Notes under the pieces: model-generated
Seen by the model: the letters and a program-made list of their open reading frames with translations, nothing else
Told to the model about the DNA's origin: nothing
The model's database searches: none
Origin: Corynebacterium sp. 21KM1197
GTDB lineage: Bacteria > Actinomycetota > Actinomycetes > Mycobacteriales > Mycobacteriaceae
NCBI RefSeq assembly: GCF_033783015.1
Contig: NZ_CP123907.1
Coordinates: forward strand, 2,294,001-2,358,000
Direction of reading: 5' to 3'
Length of the DNA stretch: 64,000 nucleotides
Part shown: in pieces, positions 13,947-22,484 of the stretch
How positions within the stretch are numbered: the stretch's first letter is position 1
How the letters are laid out: every line of letters begins with the position of its first letter
Position numbers and translations under genes: made by a program

Positions 13947-15401
13947 CTAACCCCGGGCCATGTCCACAAACCGCGAGTAATGCAACTGGTGCGCCACGCT
14001 CACGGTGTCGATGGGCCCGCCACGGTGCTTGGCCAAAATGATGTCCGCCTCGCCCGCGCGCTCATTATCCTTATCCTGCGAATCCGGGCGATACAGGAGC
14101 ATAACGATGTCCGCATCCTGCTCCAAGGAGCCCGATTCACGCAGGTCGGACAGTTGCGGGCGCTTATCCGTGCGGGACTCCGGCCCACGGTTGAGCTGCG
14201 AGATCGCCACCAGGGGCACATCCAACTCCTTGGCCAGGAGCTTCAGCGAACGCGAGAACTCCGAGACCTCCTGCTGGCGCGATTCCACGCGCTTGCCGGA
14301 ACTCATCAACTGCAAGTAATCCACCACGATCAATTGCAGATCATGCTTCTGCTTCAACCTCCGGGCCTTGGCCCGAATGTCCATCATGGTCATGTTGGAG
14401 GAGTCGTCGATAAACAGCGGGGCCTCGGAGATCTGACCCACTCGGCTGGCCAATTTCTCCCAGGCCACCGCGTCCATGCGGCCGGAACGCATGTCGGAGA
14501 GTTTGATCTCCGTCTCCGCGGAAAGCAGGCGCATGGTGATCTCCGTCTTGGACATTTCCAGGGAGAAGATCACGGCGGCCTTGTTGTGCTTGATCGACGC
14601 CGAGCGCACAAAGTCCAGAGCCAGGGTGGACTTACCCACACCGGGACGCGCCGCCACAATAATCATCTGGCCACCGTGCAGGCCCTGGGTGAGATCATCG
14701 AGGTCAATGAACCCCGTGGGAATGCCCTGCGCCAGGCCACCATTGGAGGTGATCATATCAATCTCATCAATGGTGGGCTGCAAGATGTCCGCCAGCACCT
14801 CATAATCCTCGGCGGACTTATCCCGGTTAATGCCAAAGACCTCTTGCTGCGCCATGTCCACCACGGCATCGACCTCGGCGCCCTCCGCGCCCTCATAGCC
14901 CAACTGCACCACGCGGGTACCGGCGTCCACCAGTTTGCGCAGCGTGGCCTTTTCCTCCACGATCTCCGCGTAATAGCGCGCATTGGCCGCCGTGGGCACC
15001 GAGGCGATGAGCGTGTGCAGATACGGGGCACCGCCCACCCGATCCAGCTCGTTTTGGCGCTCCAATCGCGCCGAGACGATCACCGGATCAATGTCCTTGC
15101 TCTCCGAGAAAAGATCAATGATCGCCCGGTAAATCAGGGTGTGGGCCGGGTGGTAGAAATCATCCGGGGCCAGAATCTCGATGATGTCCAGCACCGTATT
15201 CGGGCTGAGCAGCATCGCACCGAGCACGCCCTGCTCGGCCTCCCGATCGTGCGGGGGCTGCCGGAAGCCGCCATCCGCCCCGCGACCGCGCCGCTGATAA
15301 TCGCCGCGCCCCCGATACTCGCCGGATTCCTCGGGAGCCTCCGGCTCCGAGGGGGGAACGTAATCATCGTCAAAGCTCGCGTCATTGACTCCCGCCGTCA
15401 T
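13947..15401 (-). CDS. dnaB: replicative DNA helicase
   Basis: A 484-residue DnaB helicase that unwinds DNA 5' to 3' as a hexamer at the replication fork. The N-terminal primase-interaction domain (PHDREAEQGVLGAML, about 49-63) and the RecA-like motor with Walker A ARPGVGKST (near 250) are visible, as are the Walker B-like LIVVDYLQLM and the SDLRESGSLEQDAD motif. No intein interrupts it. The first 45 residues are an acidic, Arg/Gly-rich extension. Its ATG overlaps the TGA of the upstream GH15 gene by 4 bp, so the two are coupled. In related genomes dnaB follows rplI; here other genes lie between. Confidence 0.96.
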   Translation of the reverse strand: MTAGVNDASFDDDYVPPSEPEAPEESGEYRGRGDYQRRGRGADGGFRQPPHDREAEQGVLGAMLLSPNTVLDIIEILAPDDFYHPAHTLIYRAIIDLFSESKDIDPVIVSARLERQNELDRVGGAPYLHTLIASVPTAANARYYAEIVEEKATLRKLVDAGTRVVQLGYEGAEGAEVDAVVDMAQQEVFGINRDKSAEDYEVLADILQPTIDEIDMITSNGGLAQGIPTGFIDLDDLTQGLHGGQMIIVAARPGVGKSTLALDFVRSASIKHNKAAVIFSLEMSKTEITMRLLSAETEIKLSDMRSGRMDAVAWEKLASRVGQISEAPLFIDDSSNMTMMDIRAKARRLKQKHDLQLIVVDYLQLMSSGKRVESRQQEVSEFSRSLKLLAKELDVPLVAISQLNRGPESRTDKRPQLSDLRESGSLEQDADIVMLLYRPDSQDKDNERAGEADIILAKHRGGPIDTVSVAHQLHYSRFVDMARG

Positions 15402-17233
15402 GCTTCCTCCTTCAGCGCGGCCTCCGCCCGAGCAATAGCATCCGCCGCCCGGATCAGCGATAGGTGCGAGAACGCCTGCGGGAAGTTCCCCGCCAGGCGC
15501 GCCGTGGCGGGATCATACTCCTCCGCCAGCAGGCCCAGATCGGTGGACAGCCCGCACAGCATCTCAAACCGCTCCTTGGCCTCCGCTAATCGGCCCGAGG
15601 CGGCGTACTGCTCCACCAGCCAAAAGGCGCACATCACAAAGGGGTATTCCTCCCCCTCCAGGCCATCAATGCCCTCGCCCTCCACGGTGCGATAGCGATA
15701 CACCAGGCCGTGCTCGTCCACCAGGTCCTCCTCGATACGGGCCACGGTGCTGAGCATGGCGGGGTCGTCGGCAGCAATGAAGCCGGTGTGCGGCAGTTGC
15801 AGCAGGGAGGCGTCCACCTCGGTGCCGCCGTAGGTCTGGGTGAAGGTGCCCAGTTCCTCATTCCAGCCGCCCTCCATGATCTCCGCGCGGAGGCGATCCC
15901 GGTACCGCGCCCACGTCTCCACATCGCCCTCGTAGCCGTGCTGCTCCACCGCGCGGATCGCCTCATTAAAGGAGGCCCACATCATCACCCGGCCGTGGGT
16001 GAAATAGTGCAGGTCACCGCGCATTTCCCAAATGCCATGATCGCGGTCATCGTAATGCTCGATCACGTAATCCAGCAGCTTGACCTGCAAGGCCCAGGAG
16101 TAATCCGAATCCTTATAGCCCGCGTCCCGCAGCGCCGCCAGCGCCAGCATGACCTCGCCCACCACATCGGCCTGGTACTGATCCGCCGCGCCATTGCCAA
16201 TGCGCACCGGGCGGGAATCCTCATAGCCACGCAGGTGCGGCAACTCCTTTTCCGGCAACTCCCGCTCGCCACCCAGGCCGTACATGATCTGCAACTTCGC
16301 GGGATCTCCCGCCACCGCGCGCAGCAGCCAGTTGCGCCAGGCCGTCGCACCCTTAATCAAACCGTGCGCCACCATGACCTCCACGGTGAGGGAGGCGTCG
16401 CGAAGCCACGTGTAGCGATAATCCCAGTTGCGGCCGCCGCCGAAGGACTCCGGCAACGACGCCGTGGGAGCCGCGACGATGCCGCCGGTTTCCGTATGCG
16501 TGAGCGCGCGCAGCACCAGCAGGGAGCGCTCCACCTGGGGGTGCGTGTGCGCGTCCACGTCCAGGCGCTCGATCCAATCGCCCCAGAAATCCTCCGCCGC
16601 CGCCAGCGCCACGTCGGGGTTCTCCGGCTCCGGCACCGGCTCCCAGGGCTTAAACCACGTCAAAGACCAATCCGCGCGCTGCCCGGCGCTCAAGGAAACG
16701 CTGCCGCCGATCGCGTCCGCGTCATACGCCTCGGCTTCCGTGTCCGGGGTGATCTGCGCGCCCGCCAGCAGCAGCCCCTCCGGACCACCCGTGCACAACA
16801 GACCCTGCTCCCCGGTACCCGGCACCTCGATCCAGCGGAACCAGGGCTTGATCCGCGCGTAATTGAAGCTAATCCGCAGATCCATCACCACGTCCACCGT
16901 GCCGCTGAGGCACTCCACCCGCCGGATCAGATCCGCCTTGCCGTTGTGCGGGGTCATAAAGTCCAACACCCGGGCGGTACCGGTGGGCGATTCCCACAGC
17001 GTTTCCAGGATAAAGGTGCTGCCCACGTATCGACGCCCCGTGACCTCGCCGCCGCGCACCGCGAGCTTCCACCGACCGTCATCGGGATCGCCCAGCAACG
17101 CCGTAAACAACGCCCCGGAATCGAAACGGGGAAGACACAGCCAATCAATAGAACCCTCGCGGGAAACCAGGGCCGCCGTGGATTGGTCGGAGAGGAGGGC
17201 GTAATCCTCCAGGGGAGTGCTGGTGTTGGGCAT
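15398..17233 (-). CDS. GH15-family glycosidase (glucoamylase/trehalase-like)
   Basis: A 611-residue protein of the bacterial GH15 type. The N-terminal beta domain (MPNTSTPLEDYALLSDQSTA, then GSIDWLCLPRFDS) precedes an alpha/alpha-barrel with the family motif NWDYRYTWLRDAS and, later, EVDASLLQLPHTGF. Actinobacterial members include trehalases and alpha-glucan hydrolases, so the substrate could be trehalose or a short glucan. No signal peptide is seen. The start is the ATG at 17231-17233, with AGGAAAG about 9 bp upstream. The gene ends inside the dnaB start codon (ATGA), a conspicuous coupling of carbohydrate metabolism to a replication gene. Confidence 0.87.
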   Translation of the reverse strand: MPNTSTPLEDYALLSDQSTAALVSREGSIDWLCLPRFDSGALFTALLGDPDDGRWKLAVRGGEVTGRRYVGSTFILETLWESPTGTARVLDFMTPHNGKADLIRRVECLSGTVDVVMDLRISFNYARIKPWFRWIEVPGTGEQGLLCTGGPEGLLLAGAQITPDTEAEAYDADAIGGSVSLSAGQRADWSLTWFKPWEPVPEPENPDVALAAAEDFWGDWIERLDVDAHTHPQVERSLLVLRALTHTETGGIVAAPTASLPESFGGGRNWDYRYTWLRDASLTVEVMVAHGLIKGATAWRNWLLRAVAGDPAKLQIMYGLGGERELPEKELPHLRGYEDSRPVRIGNGAADQYQADVVGEVMLALAALRDAGYKDSDYSWALQVKLLDYVIEHYDDRDHGIWEMRGDLHYFTHGRVMMWASFNEAIRAVEQHGYEGDVETWARYRDRLRAEIMEGGWNEELGTFTQTYGGTEVDASLLQLPHTGFIAADDPAMLSTVARIEEDLVDEHGLVYRYRTVEGEGIDGLEGEEYPFVMCAFWLVEQYAASGRLAEAKERFEMLCGLSTDLGLLAEEYDPATARLAGNFPQAFSHLSLIRAADAIARAEAALKEEA

Positions 17234-17399
17234 AAAGTGTGTCTTTCCTGGTTTGGTTGGCTTGCTCGGTTGGTCTGCTCGGTGGGTGCTCACTGGACGC
17301 TTGCTGGATGCTCGCTGACGACGCGCGGAGGCCCGCGGGACATCGAGAGCACCGAGAGCACGGGGCTTTGTTCCCCATAATCTACCCACAATTTTGATC

Positions 17400-17970
17400 T
17401 ATGCACAGCGCCGAGAGGCGAGTTATCCACAGGCCTTGTGGATAACCTGTGGAGTTATCCACCGCTGGCCGGGCGCGCTGTACACAACCTCGGCGTGACC
17501 CACTCACGATCCCGCCAGTTCTACCACAGAAAATAGGCATATACGCAGGTCACAGCGATTTCTGGCGGCAGCTTTTCTGAAAAAAGACCGCGACACGCCG
17601 TTACACCAGGGCATTTGACACCGCCTCCGGGGCTTTGTTAGACCGCCCTCAACGCACTGACCTGCACAGTTATCCCCGGCAGTTTTCCACAGTTATCCAC
17701 AACCTATCCACAGGGGTGGGGAGGGTGGCTTCGCGGTACTCACGTTCACGCCACACGGGGCGCCACCGCGGGCTACCACCGAGCCGGTAGAGACCGGTAA
17801 AGGCTGGTAGAGAGCGCGGCCCGCACGCCACCACCCGAAAGCACAGGTGCCGTCAAGGCAAGCCCACAACGGGCTCGTCCACAGAGCACAATCACCGGAG
17901 AGGGCGTATGCTGAGAAAGCAATTCGATAAAACTTGATTTCCCGGAATTATCCCAAACAGGAAGGCAAGG
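17400..17970. promoter_or_regulatory. intergenic region with a cluster of DnaA boxes
   Basis: This gene-free gap upstream of the GH15-dnaB genes carries DnaA-box-like 9-mers. The group at 17423-17463 has TTATCCACA (17423-17431), its inverse (17437-17445) and TTATCCACC (17455-17463). The group at 17670-17712 has TTATCCCCG, TTTTCCACA (17683), TTATCCACA (17693-17701) and CTATCCACA (17704-17712). TCGTCCACA lies at 17875, and a further perfect TTATCCACA (18005-18013) falls in the next gene. Between the groups is a moderately AT-rich stretch (about 17520-17600). No dnaA or dnaN is adjacent, so I do not call this oriC; DnaA titration or DnaA control of the dnaB transcript are the likely roles. Confidence 0.65.
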
Positions 17971-18930
17971 ATGCGGCATTTTACTTTTGAACTGCATGAC
18001 AGAGTTATCCACAAAGAGGTGCGGTTTAACAATCGCTTCGGTATCGAGATTGCCGGGGACATATATATTCCCAAAAATGCGACTGCACAGAGCCCGGCCC
18101 TCGTATGTTGCGGCGCATTCGGAGCCGTCAAAGAACAGGCATCCGGGTTCTATGCCAACGCCATGGCCGCCCGGGGATTTATCACTCTTGCCTTTGATGG
18201 ATCATTTACCGGGGAAAGCGGTGGCCCTCAAAATGTAGCGTCCACCGATGTGATGACCGAAGATGTCATGTCCGCCATCGACGAACTAGGCAGGCAGCCC
18301 GAGGTAGATAGGGAGCGCATCGGTCTCATCGGCATCTGTGGCTGGGGCTCCATAGCCCTGCACGCGGCCTCCCTGGACAAGCGAGTTCGGGCGGTGGCCA
18401 CCGTTTCCATGTTTGATCTCTCCTTTATCGGTGGCGTGGACGAGGAGACAAGGCAGAATACCCTGGATGAATTAGCTGTTCACAGATGGCGGGACGTCGA
18501 TGCCGGGCGGTTACAGCTTGGGCCGCATCGCTTCCCTCAGGGACCTCCCGAACAAGGGGACAGCGAAGAGAAAGATATGTATGACTACTATCTGAACCGC
18601 GCCTTCCATGAAAATTCAATCATCTCCGGCGGAGCCTGGACGGTGACTAACCAAATCTCTCTCATGCACGGTGGGTTACTGGACTTCATCAAGGATATTT
18701 CTCCGCGTCCCATTCTTCTCATTCATGGCGAAAACGCTCGCACCAAGGGCAATAGCATCAAGGCCTACGAAAACGCCAGGGAGCCCAAAGAACTGATGAT
18801 AATTCCCCAGGCCGGACACTGCACCCTTTACGACCGCACAGATAAGATTCCCTTTGATAAACTTGAGGGCTTTTTCCAGGAAAAGATGCAACTCACACCT
18901 GACCGCGCAACCCTTCAGATTGGAGACTAA
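17971..18930 (+). CDS. alpha/beta hydrolase, dienelactone-hydrolase-like
   Basis: A 319-residue cytoplasmic alpha/beta hydrolase. The nucleophile elbow is GICGWGS (121-127), so the likely nucleophile is Cys123, as in dienelactone-hydrolase relatives, rather than Ser. The late LIHGE segment supplies the usual acid region and AGHCTLYD the catalytic His. The ATG follows GGAAGGCAAGG. Base composition is lower in GC than the neighbours, and the gene interrupts the rplI-dnaB neighbourhood seen in related genomes, which suggests acquisition. A DnaA box lies in codons 12-15. The substrate is unknown. Confidence 0.8.
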   Translation: MRHFTFELHDRVIHKEVRFNNRFGIEIAGDIYIPKNATAQSPALVCCGAFGAVKEQASGFYANAMAARGFITLAFDGSFTGESGGPQNVASTDVMTEDVMSAIDELGRQPEVDRERIGLIGICGWGSIALHAASLDKRVRAVATVSMFDLSFIGGVDEETRQNTLDELAVHRWRDVDAGRLQLGPHRFPQGPPEQGDSEEKDMYDYYLNRAFHENSIISGGAWTVTNQISLMHGGLLDFIKDISPRPILLIHGENARTKGNSIKAYENAREPKELMIIPQAGHCTLYDRTDKIPFDKLEGFFQEKMQLTPDRATLQIGD

Positions 18931-18959
18931 TCATAGAAAATAAGAAAGCTATACTCATC

Positions 18960-19127
18960 ATGGTCGGCGCCCTCGCTGCGGGAATTGCGATACTCCTCCT
19001 TCCCGGCCTTTTTAATGCTTTCTCCGCCGTCCGGCTGGGTTGGATCATCGGCTTTGGGATAGTCAGCGTGGGAACGCTCACGGCTGTGCGGCTGGGCAAA
19101 GGTTCACAGCAGCACGGGAGCCAATAA
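18960..19127 (+). CDS. small two-helix membrane protein
   Basis: A 55-residue frame following the hydrolase by 29 bp. It encodes two hydrophobic helices (about 2-20 and 27-43) with a short polar C-terminus ending GSQQHGSQ. The ATG at 18960 has a poor ribosome site. However, GGAG at 18922-18925 stands 7 bp before an in-frame ATA (18933), giving IENKKAILIM, a typical Lys-rich start of a small membrane protein. Translation may therefore begin at a non-AUG codon. It is probably co-transcribed with the hydrolase. Function unknown. Confidence 0.5.
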   Translation: MVGALAAGIAILLLPGLFNAFSAVRLGWIIGFGIVSVGTLTAVRLGKGSQQHGSQ

Positions 19128-19128
19128 A

Positions 19129-19181
19129 ACACCAACGGCCCCGCCCCCTGCTACTCAGAGCCGGGGAGGGGCCGTCGGTGT
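19129..19181. terminator. bidirectional terminator hairpin
   Basis: The arms ACACCAACGGCCCC (19129-19142) and GGGGCCGTCGGTGT (19168-19181) pair with one mismatch. The hairpin lies between the convergent small membrane gene and rplI and could end both transcripts. Confidence 0.75.
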
Positions 19182-19246
19182 GCTGTTGTCGTTGGGCCAT
19201 GCCTTAGCCGGAGTATCCGGGGGCTGGCCGCCGTCTACCGCGCGTT

Positions 19247-19699
19247 TTACGCGGAGACGACCTCAAAGTTCACATTAGCCGCAATATCCTTGTGCAGCTG
19301 TGCCTTCACGCGGTACTTGCCGGTCGTCTTGACCAGGTTCTTCGGAAGCTCGATCACGCGCTTATCCAGGTTCGGGCCACCGGCCTTCTTCACTGCGTTC
19401 ACGATGTCATCGGCCTTCACGGAGCCGAAGAGCTTGCCCTTGTCCGAGGTGCGCACGGAGACCGTCACGCCCTCCAGGGTGTCGAGCTGCTCGCGGATCT
19501 CACGGGCGTGGTCGAGGTCGCGGATTGCGCGAGCCTCCTGGGCACGCTTGATGCCCTCGATCTGCTTCTCAGCACCGCGGGTAGCCACGATGGCCAGGCC
19601 GCGCGGAAGCAGGTAGTTGCGTCCGTAGCCGTCCTTAACCTCAACGATGTCACCAGCGACACCGAGGTTCTCAACGGCAGCGGTGAGGATCAGTTTCAT
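19247..19699 (-). CDS. rplI: 50S ribosomal protein bL9
   Basis: A 150-residue bL9 with the conserved N-terminal [13 protein letters not shown] and the loop [13 protein letters not shown], which binds 23S rRNA, followed by the long connecting helix and the C-terminal domain. Full length for the family. It is the last gene of the rpsF-ssb-rplI group on the minus strand, 54 bp after ssb, and is followed by the hairpin at 19129-19181. Confidence 0.97.
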   Translation of the reverse strand: MKLILTAAVENLGVAGDIVEVKDGYGRNYLLPRGLAIVATRGAEKQIEGIKRAQEARAIRDLDHAREIREQLDTLEGVTVSVRTSDKGKLFGSVKADDIVNAVKKAGGPNLDKRVIELPKNLVKTTGKYRVKAQLHKDIAANVNFEVVSA

Positions 19700-19753
19700 G
19701 ATCCCTGCCTTTCGTTGTTGAAAAGAGGATGGTGTGGAAAGGGATCTCTGGGA

Positions 19754-20338
19754 TCAGAACGGGGGCTCGTCGTCCGCCCCGCCGAAACCACCGGCGGGGG
19801 GTGCGGAGTTCCAGGGATCGTTCGCCGGGGCGGAGTTACCGCCGCCCATCGGCTGCTGTTGCGGCTGGGAGCCGCCGAAGCCACCCTGGTTGCCCTGCGA
19901 GGCCTGCTGGCCGCCGTAGTTGCCGCCAAAGCCACCGCCGGGCTGCCCGCCTCGGTTGCCGCCGCCCTCGCGGGGGTTGCGGTTTACCTGGGCGGAAGCA
20001 TAACGCAGGGAGGGGCCGACCTCATCGACCTCGATCTCATAGACCGTGCGGTTTTCACCCTCGCGGTTCTGATAGGAACGCTGGCGCAACCGGCCGGTCA
20101 CGATGATCCGCATTCCCTTGGAGATCGTCTCCGCTACGTTCTCGGCGGCCTGCCGCCACACGTTGCAGGTCAAAAACAGCGCCTCGCCGTCCTCCCACTG
20201 GTTCGTCTGAGAGTTGAACCGGCGGGGAGTGGAGGCCACACGGAAGTTAGCCACTGCGGCGCCCGAGGGCGTAAACCGCAGCTCAGGGTCATTGACGCAA
20301 TTGCCCACGACCGTAATGTTGGTATCTCCCTGTGCCAT
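19754..20338 (-). CDS. ssb: single-stranded DNA-binding protein
   Basis: A 194-residue SSB. Residues 1-110 form the OB fold that binds ssDNA (start [21 protein letters not shown]). Residues about 115-180 are a Gly/Gln/Asn-rich flexible linker. The acidic tip DDEPPF recruits repair and replication partners. It sits between rpsF and rplI, the usual bacterial order. Confidence 0.97.
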   Translation of the reverse strand: MAQGDTNITVVGNCVNDPELRFTPSGAAVANFRVASTPRRFNSQTNQWEDGEALFLTCNVWRQAAENVAETISKGMRIIVTGRLRQRSYQNREGENRTVYEIEVDEVGPSLRYASAQVNRNPREGGGNRGGQPGGGFGGNYGGQQASQGNQGGFGGSQPQQQPMGGGNSAPANDPWNSAPPAGGFGGADDEPPF

Positions 20339-20424
20339 ACTGCTTCACCTTTCTTGTGCGATCAACGGCGGCCACGGGGCCGTATCAGCCAGCCCCCCGG
20401 TCATACCCGAGATTCTATCCACTC

Positions 20425-20712
20425 TTACTTATCGGTGCGCAGAACCTTCGTACGCAGAATGTTGTCGTTGAGGTTCAGGAGACGATCAACCTCATTGACG
20501 GTGCTGGACTCGCACTCAAGGTTGATGACGACGTAAACGCCCTCTTCCTTCTTGTCGATCGGGTAGGCCAAGCGGCGCTTGCCCCACACATCGACCTTTT
20601 CAACGGTGCCGTTTTCCTTGCGAACCACGTCGAGGAACTTCTCCAGGGACGGGGCTGCGGTGCGTGCATCCTGAGTGGGATCCAGGATGACCATGATTTC
20701 GTAGTGACGCAC
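20425..20712 (-). CDS. rpsF: 30S ribosomal protein bS6
   Basis: A 95-residue bS6 ([11 protein letters not shown] ... [15 protein letters not shown]). The GTG at 20710-20712 is chosen: it makes the protein begin at the conserved VRHYEI and lies 11 bp after AGGAGG. The ATG three codons upstream overlaps that ribosome site and is too close to it. The length agrees with other actinobacterial S6 proteins. A short hairpin ACACCC-6-GGGTGT (20755-20772) lies in the leader and could be an attenuator or the end of the preceding transcript. Confidence 0.95.
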   Translation of the reverse strand: MRHYEIMVILDPTQDARTAAPSLEKFLDVVRKENGTVEKVDVWGKRRLAYPIDKKEEGVYVVINLECESSTVNEVDRLLNLNDNILRTKVLRTDK

Positions 20713-20849
20713 GGACCTCATCACCTCCTATGGTCTAGTAATTGTTATTCGGCTACACCCCTCGTTGGGTGTGGCAGGAGGGTCGTTGCGTCAAGCAACC
20801 TTTCAAAGATAGCGCACAGCCAGCCAAAAAGCGAACGCCACCGCCGCCC

Positions 20850-21044
20850 TTAGGAGTTCGTTCCGGCTGCGTAAAACACCGCGATGGTCACCGGAATCAC
20901 CGTGACCAGAACCAGCGCCGCCCCACCCAAGGCCCAGGTCAGGGCCACGGGCTTCTTATACATGAAACTGGCAAAGGCCCCCAAGATGCACAGAAAGCCC
21001 ACGAACACGCTGATCATGGTGACCAGCAGCCACGCCGTGCTCAT
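20850..21044 (-). CDS. small membrane protein
   Basis: A 64-residue protein with two hydrophobic helices (about 5-28 and 34-58) joined by MYKKP, and a short polar end. Its ATG overlaps the stop of the upstream GT87 gene by 4 bp, so it is translated with it. A partner or stabiliser of that membrane enzyme is possible, but there is no family evidence. Function unknown. Confidence 0.65.
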   Translation of the reverse strand: MSTAWLLVTMISVFVGFLCILGAFASFMYKKPVALTWALGGAALVLVTVIPVTIAVFYAAGTNS

Positions 21045-22462
21045 GCCCTGCGCCCCCTATCTTCTCGCCACGGCAGCAGCGGATCTACCCCGCCCTCTGC
21101 CTGATACACCGCGTCCTCTCGCTGGCCCTTGACCTGCTGCACCACCATCACCGCCAGGGCCGTGACCACCCCGCCGCGCACCAGGATCACCACCGTGAAG
21201 AACCACAGCGGCAGGCCACTGGCCCCCTCCGCGCCGCTGTAAAGCATGGTCGCGGGGAATACCAGCATCTCCAACACCATCCAGCCCAGCAGCCACCGCC
21301 ACCGGGGTAGCGCCAGTACCGCCGGAACCAACAGCCACAGGGCGTGCTGCGGGAGCCACGTCCTGCTGACCAGGAGCGTCATGGCCACGAGCAGGAATAG
21401 CACCTCCGCCAGGCGCGGGGTGCGGGAGGATGAGAGAACCCACTGCGCCACGATCACGGCACCCACCAGCCACAGTCCGGGCACCAGGATCGTGAGCGCC
21501 AGCGGCGGGAACGCCGCGCCCAATCCCTCGCCCACGAGGTGATACAGGGTGCCCCAACCCGCCTCCTGATCCAGCAGGAGCCGATACGGGTCTAACCAGG
21601 CCTGGGGATAGAGCACCAGCACCGGGAGGTTTGCTGCCAGCCAGGTGGCCACCGCCGCACCCGCCACGCGGCCCACGAACCTCCACTGGGCCGGGTCCTT
21701 GGCGCGCGCGGCCAGCAGCACAAGGGCTAGCAAAAGCAGAACCGGCCACCACTGGAAAGCCGCGCCCACGCCCACCCAGAATCCGGCGCGGAGGGGGCGT
21801 CGATACCGCAGGGCATGCAGGGCCGCCACCAGCGCGGCCACCGCGAGCACGTCCCAGCCGTGGAATACGTACACGATCAGCAGGGGGGAGGCTGCCACGA
21901 GCACCAGATCCCAGGTTCGGTTGCCCACCAGATCCAGCAGCAGGCGCAGGGCGGCGATCCACAGGCCACCCAGCACCAGGGCCGTGAGGGTGAAGTACCA
22001 GGCCGCCGGGGCCACGGGGAAGGGGAGCGCCTGGGCAATCGGATAGGTGAGGTTGCTCAGCGCGCTGAGCAGCCACTGGAATAAGGAGGTGAGCACCGGC
22101 TCCGTGGTCACGCGGGCGGCAAAGGGATTGCCCAGCCCCTCCGCGTGATAGGTGCTGTACATGCCAGCGATGTCGCTATAACAGGCGGACATGTATTGAC
22201 GGTTGCCCGACCAATTCAGGGTGGGTTCCCCCTCGCCCGCCGTGCTCACCAGGCAGTGCGCCTTGGAGAGATAGCCCAGGGAAAGGAAGGTCATGCCCAG
22301 GGCCAGCAGCACCCGCAGCGGCGTCCACCAGGGTTGGGTGCCCACGCTCCCGAACCTTCCCACGGGGCCACCGAGGCGTTCAATAAAGCCCGCCGCCAGC
22401 GGCTCGGTGCGCGCCGGAGAGACGCGATCGACGGCGCGGGGCGGGCGAGGGGAATACGGCAC
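21041..22462 (-). CDS. GT87-type membrane glycosyltransferase
   Basis: A 473-residue polytopic membrane protein with about ten hydrophobic segments and a conserved extracytoplasmic loop (NRQYMSACYSDIAGMYSTYHAEGLGNPF). This resembles the GT87 (DUF2029) mannosyltransferases of mycolata, which use polyprenyl-phosphate sugars to extend lipomannan or arabinan-type glycans. The acidic residue needed for GT-C catalysis would be SD in YSDIAG. It starts at GTG 22460-22462 after GGGAGGAAAAG and follows the PBP gene by 22 bp, so both are likely transcribed together. The acceptor is unknown. Confidence 0.75.
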   Translation of the reverse strand: MPYSPRPPRAVDRVSPARTEPLAAGFIERLGGPVGRFGSVGTQPWWTPLRVLLALGMTFLSLGYLSKAHCLVSTAGEGEPTLNWSGNRQYMSACYSDIAGMYSTYHAEGLGNPFAARVTTEPVLTSLFQWLLSALSNLTYPIAQALPFPVAPAAWYFTLTALVLGGLWIAALRLLLDLVGNRTWDLVLVAASPLLIVYVFHGWDVLAVAALVAALHALRYRRPLRAGFWVGVGAAFQWWPVLLLLALVLLAARAKDPAQWRFVGRVAGAAVATWLAANLPVLVLYPQAWLDPYRLLLDQEAGWGTLYHLVGEGLGAAFPPLALTILVPGLWLVGAVIVAQWVLSSSRTPRLAEVLFLLVAMTLLVSRTWLPQHALWLLVPAVLALPRWRWLLGWMVLEMLVFPATMLYSGAEGASGLPLWFFTVVILVRGGVVTALAVMVVQQVKGQREDAVYQAEGGVDPLLPWREDRGRRA

Positions 22463-22484
22463 GGCTCGTCTTTTCCTCCCGGCC

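Noticed and set aside
17400..17970. oriC at the DnaA-box cluster
   Set aside because: No dnaA, dnaN, gyrB or rpmH is adjacent, and no clear long AT-rich unwinding element is seen; kept only as a DnaA-box region.
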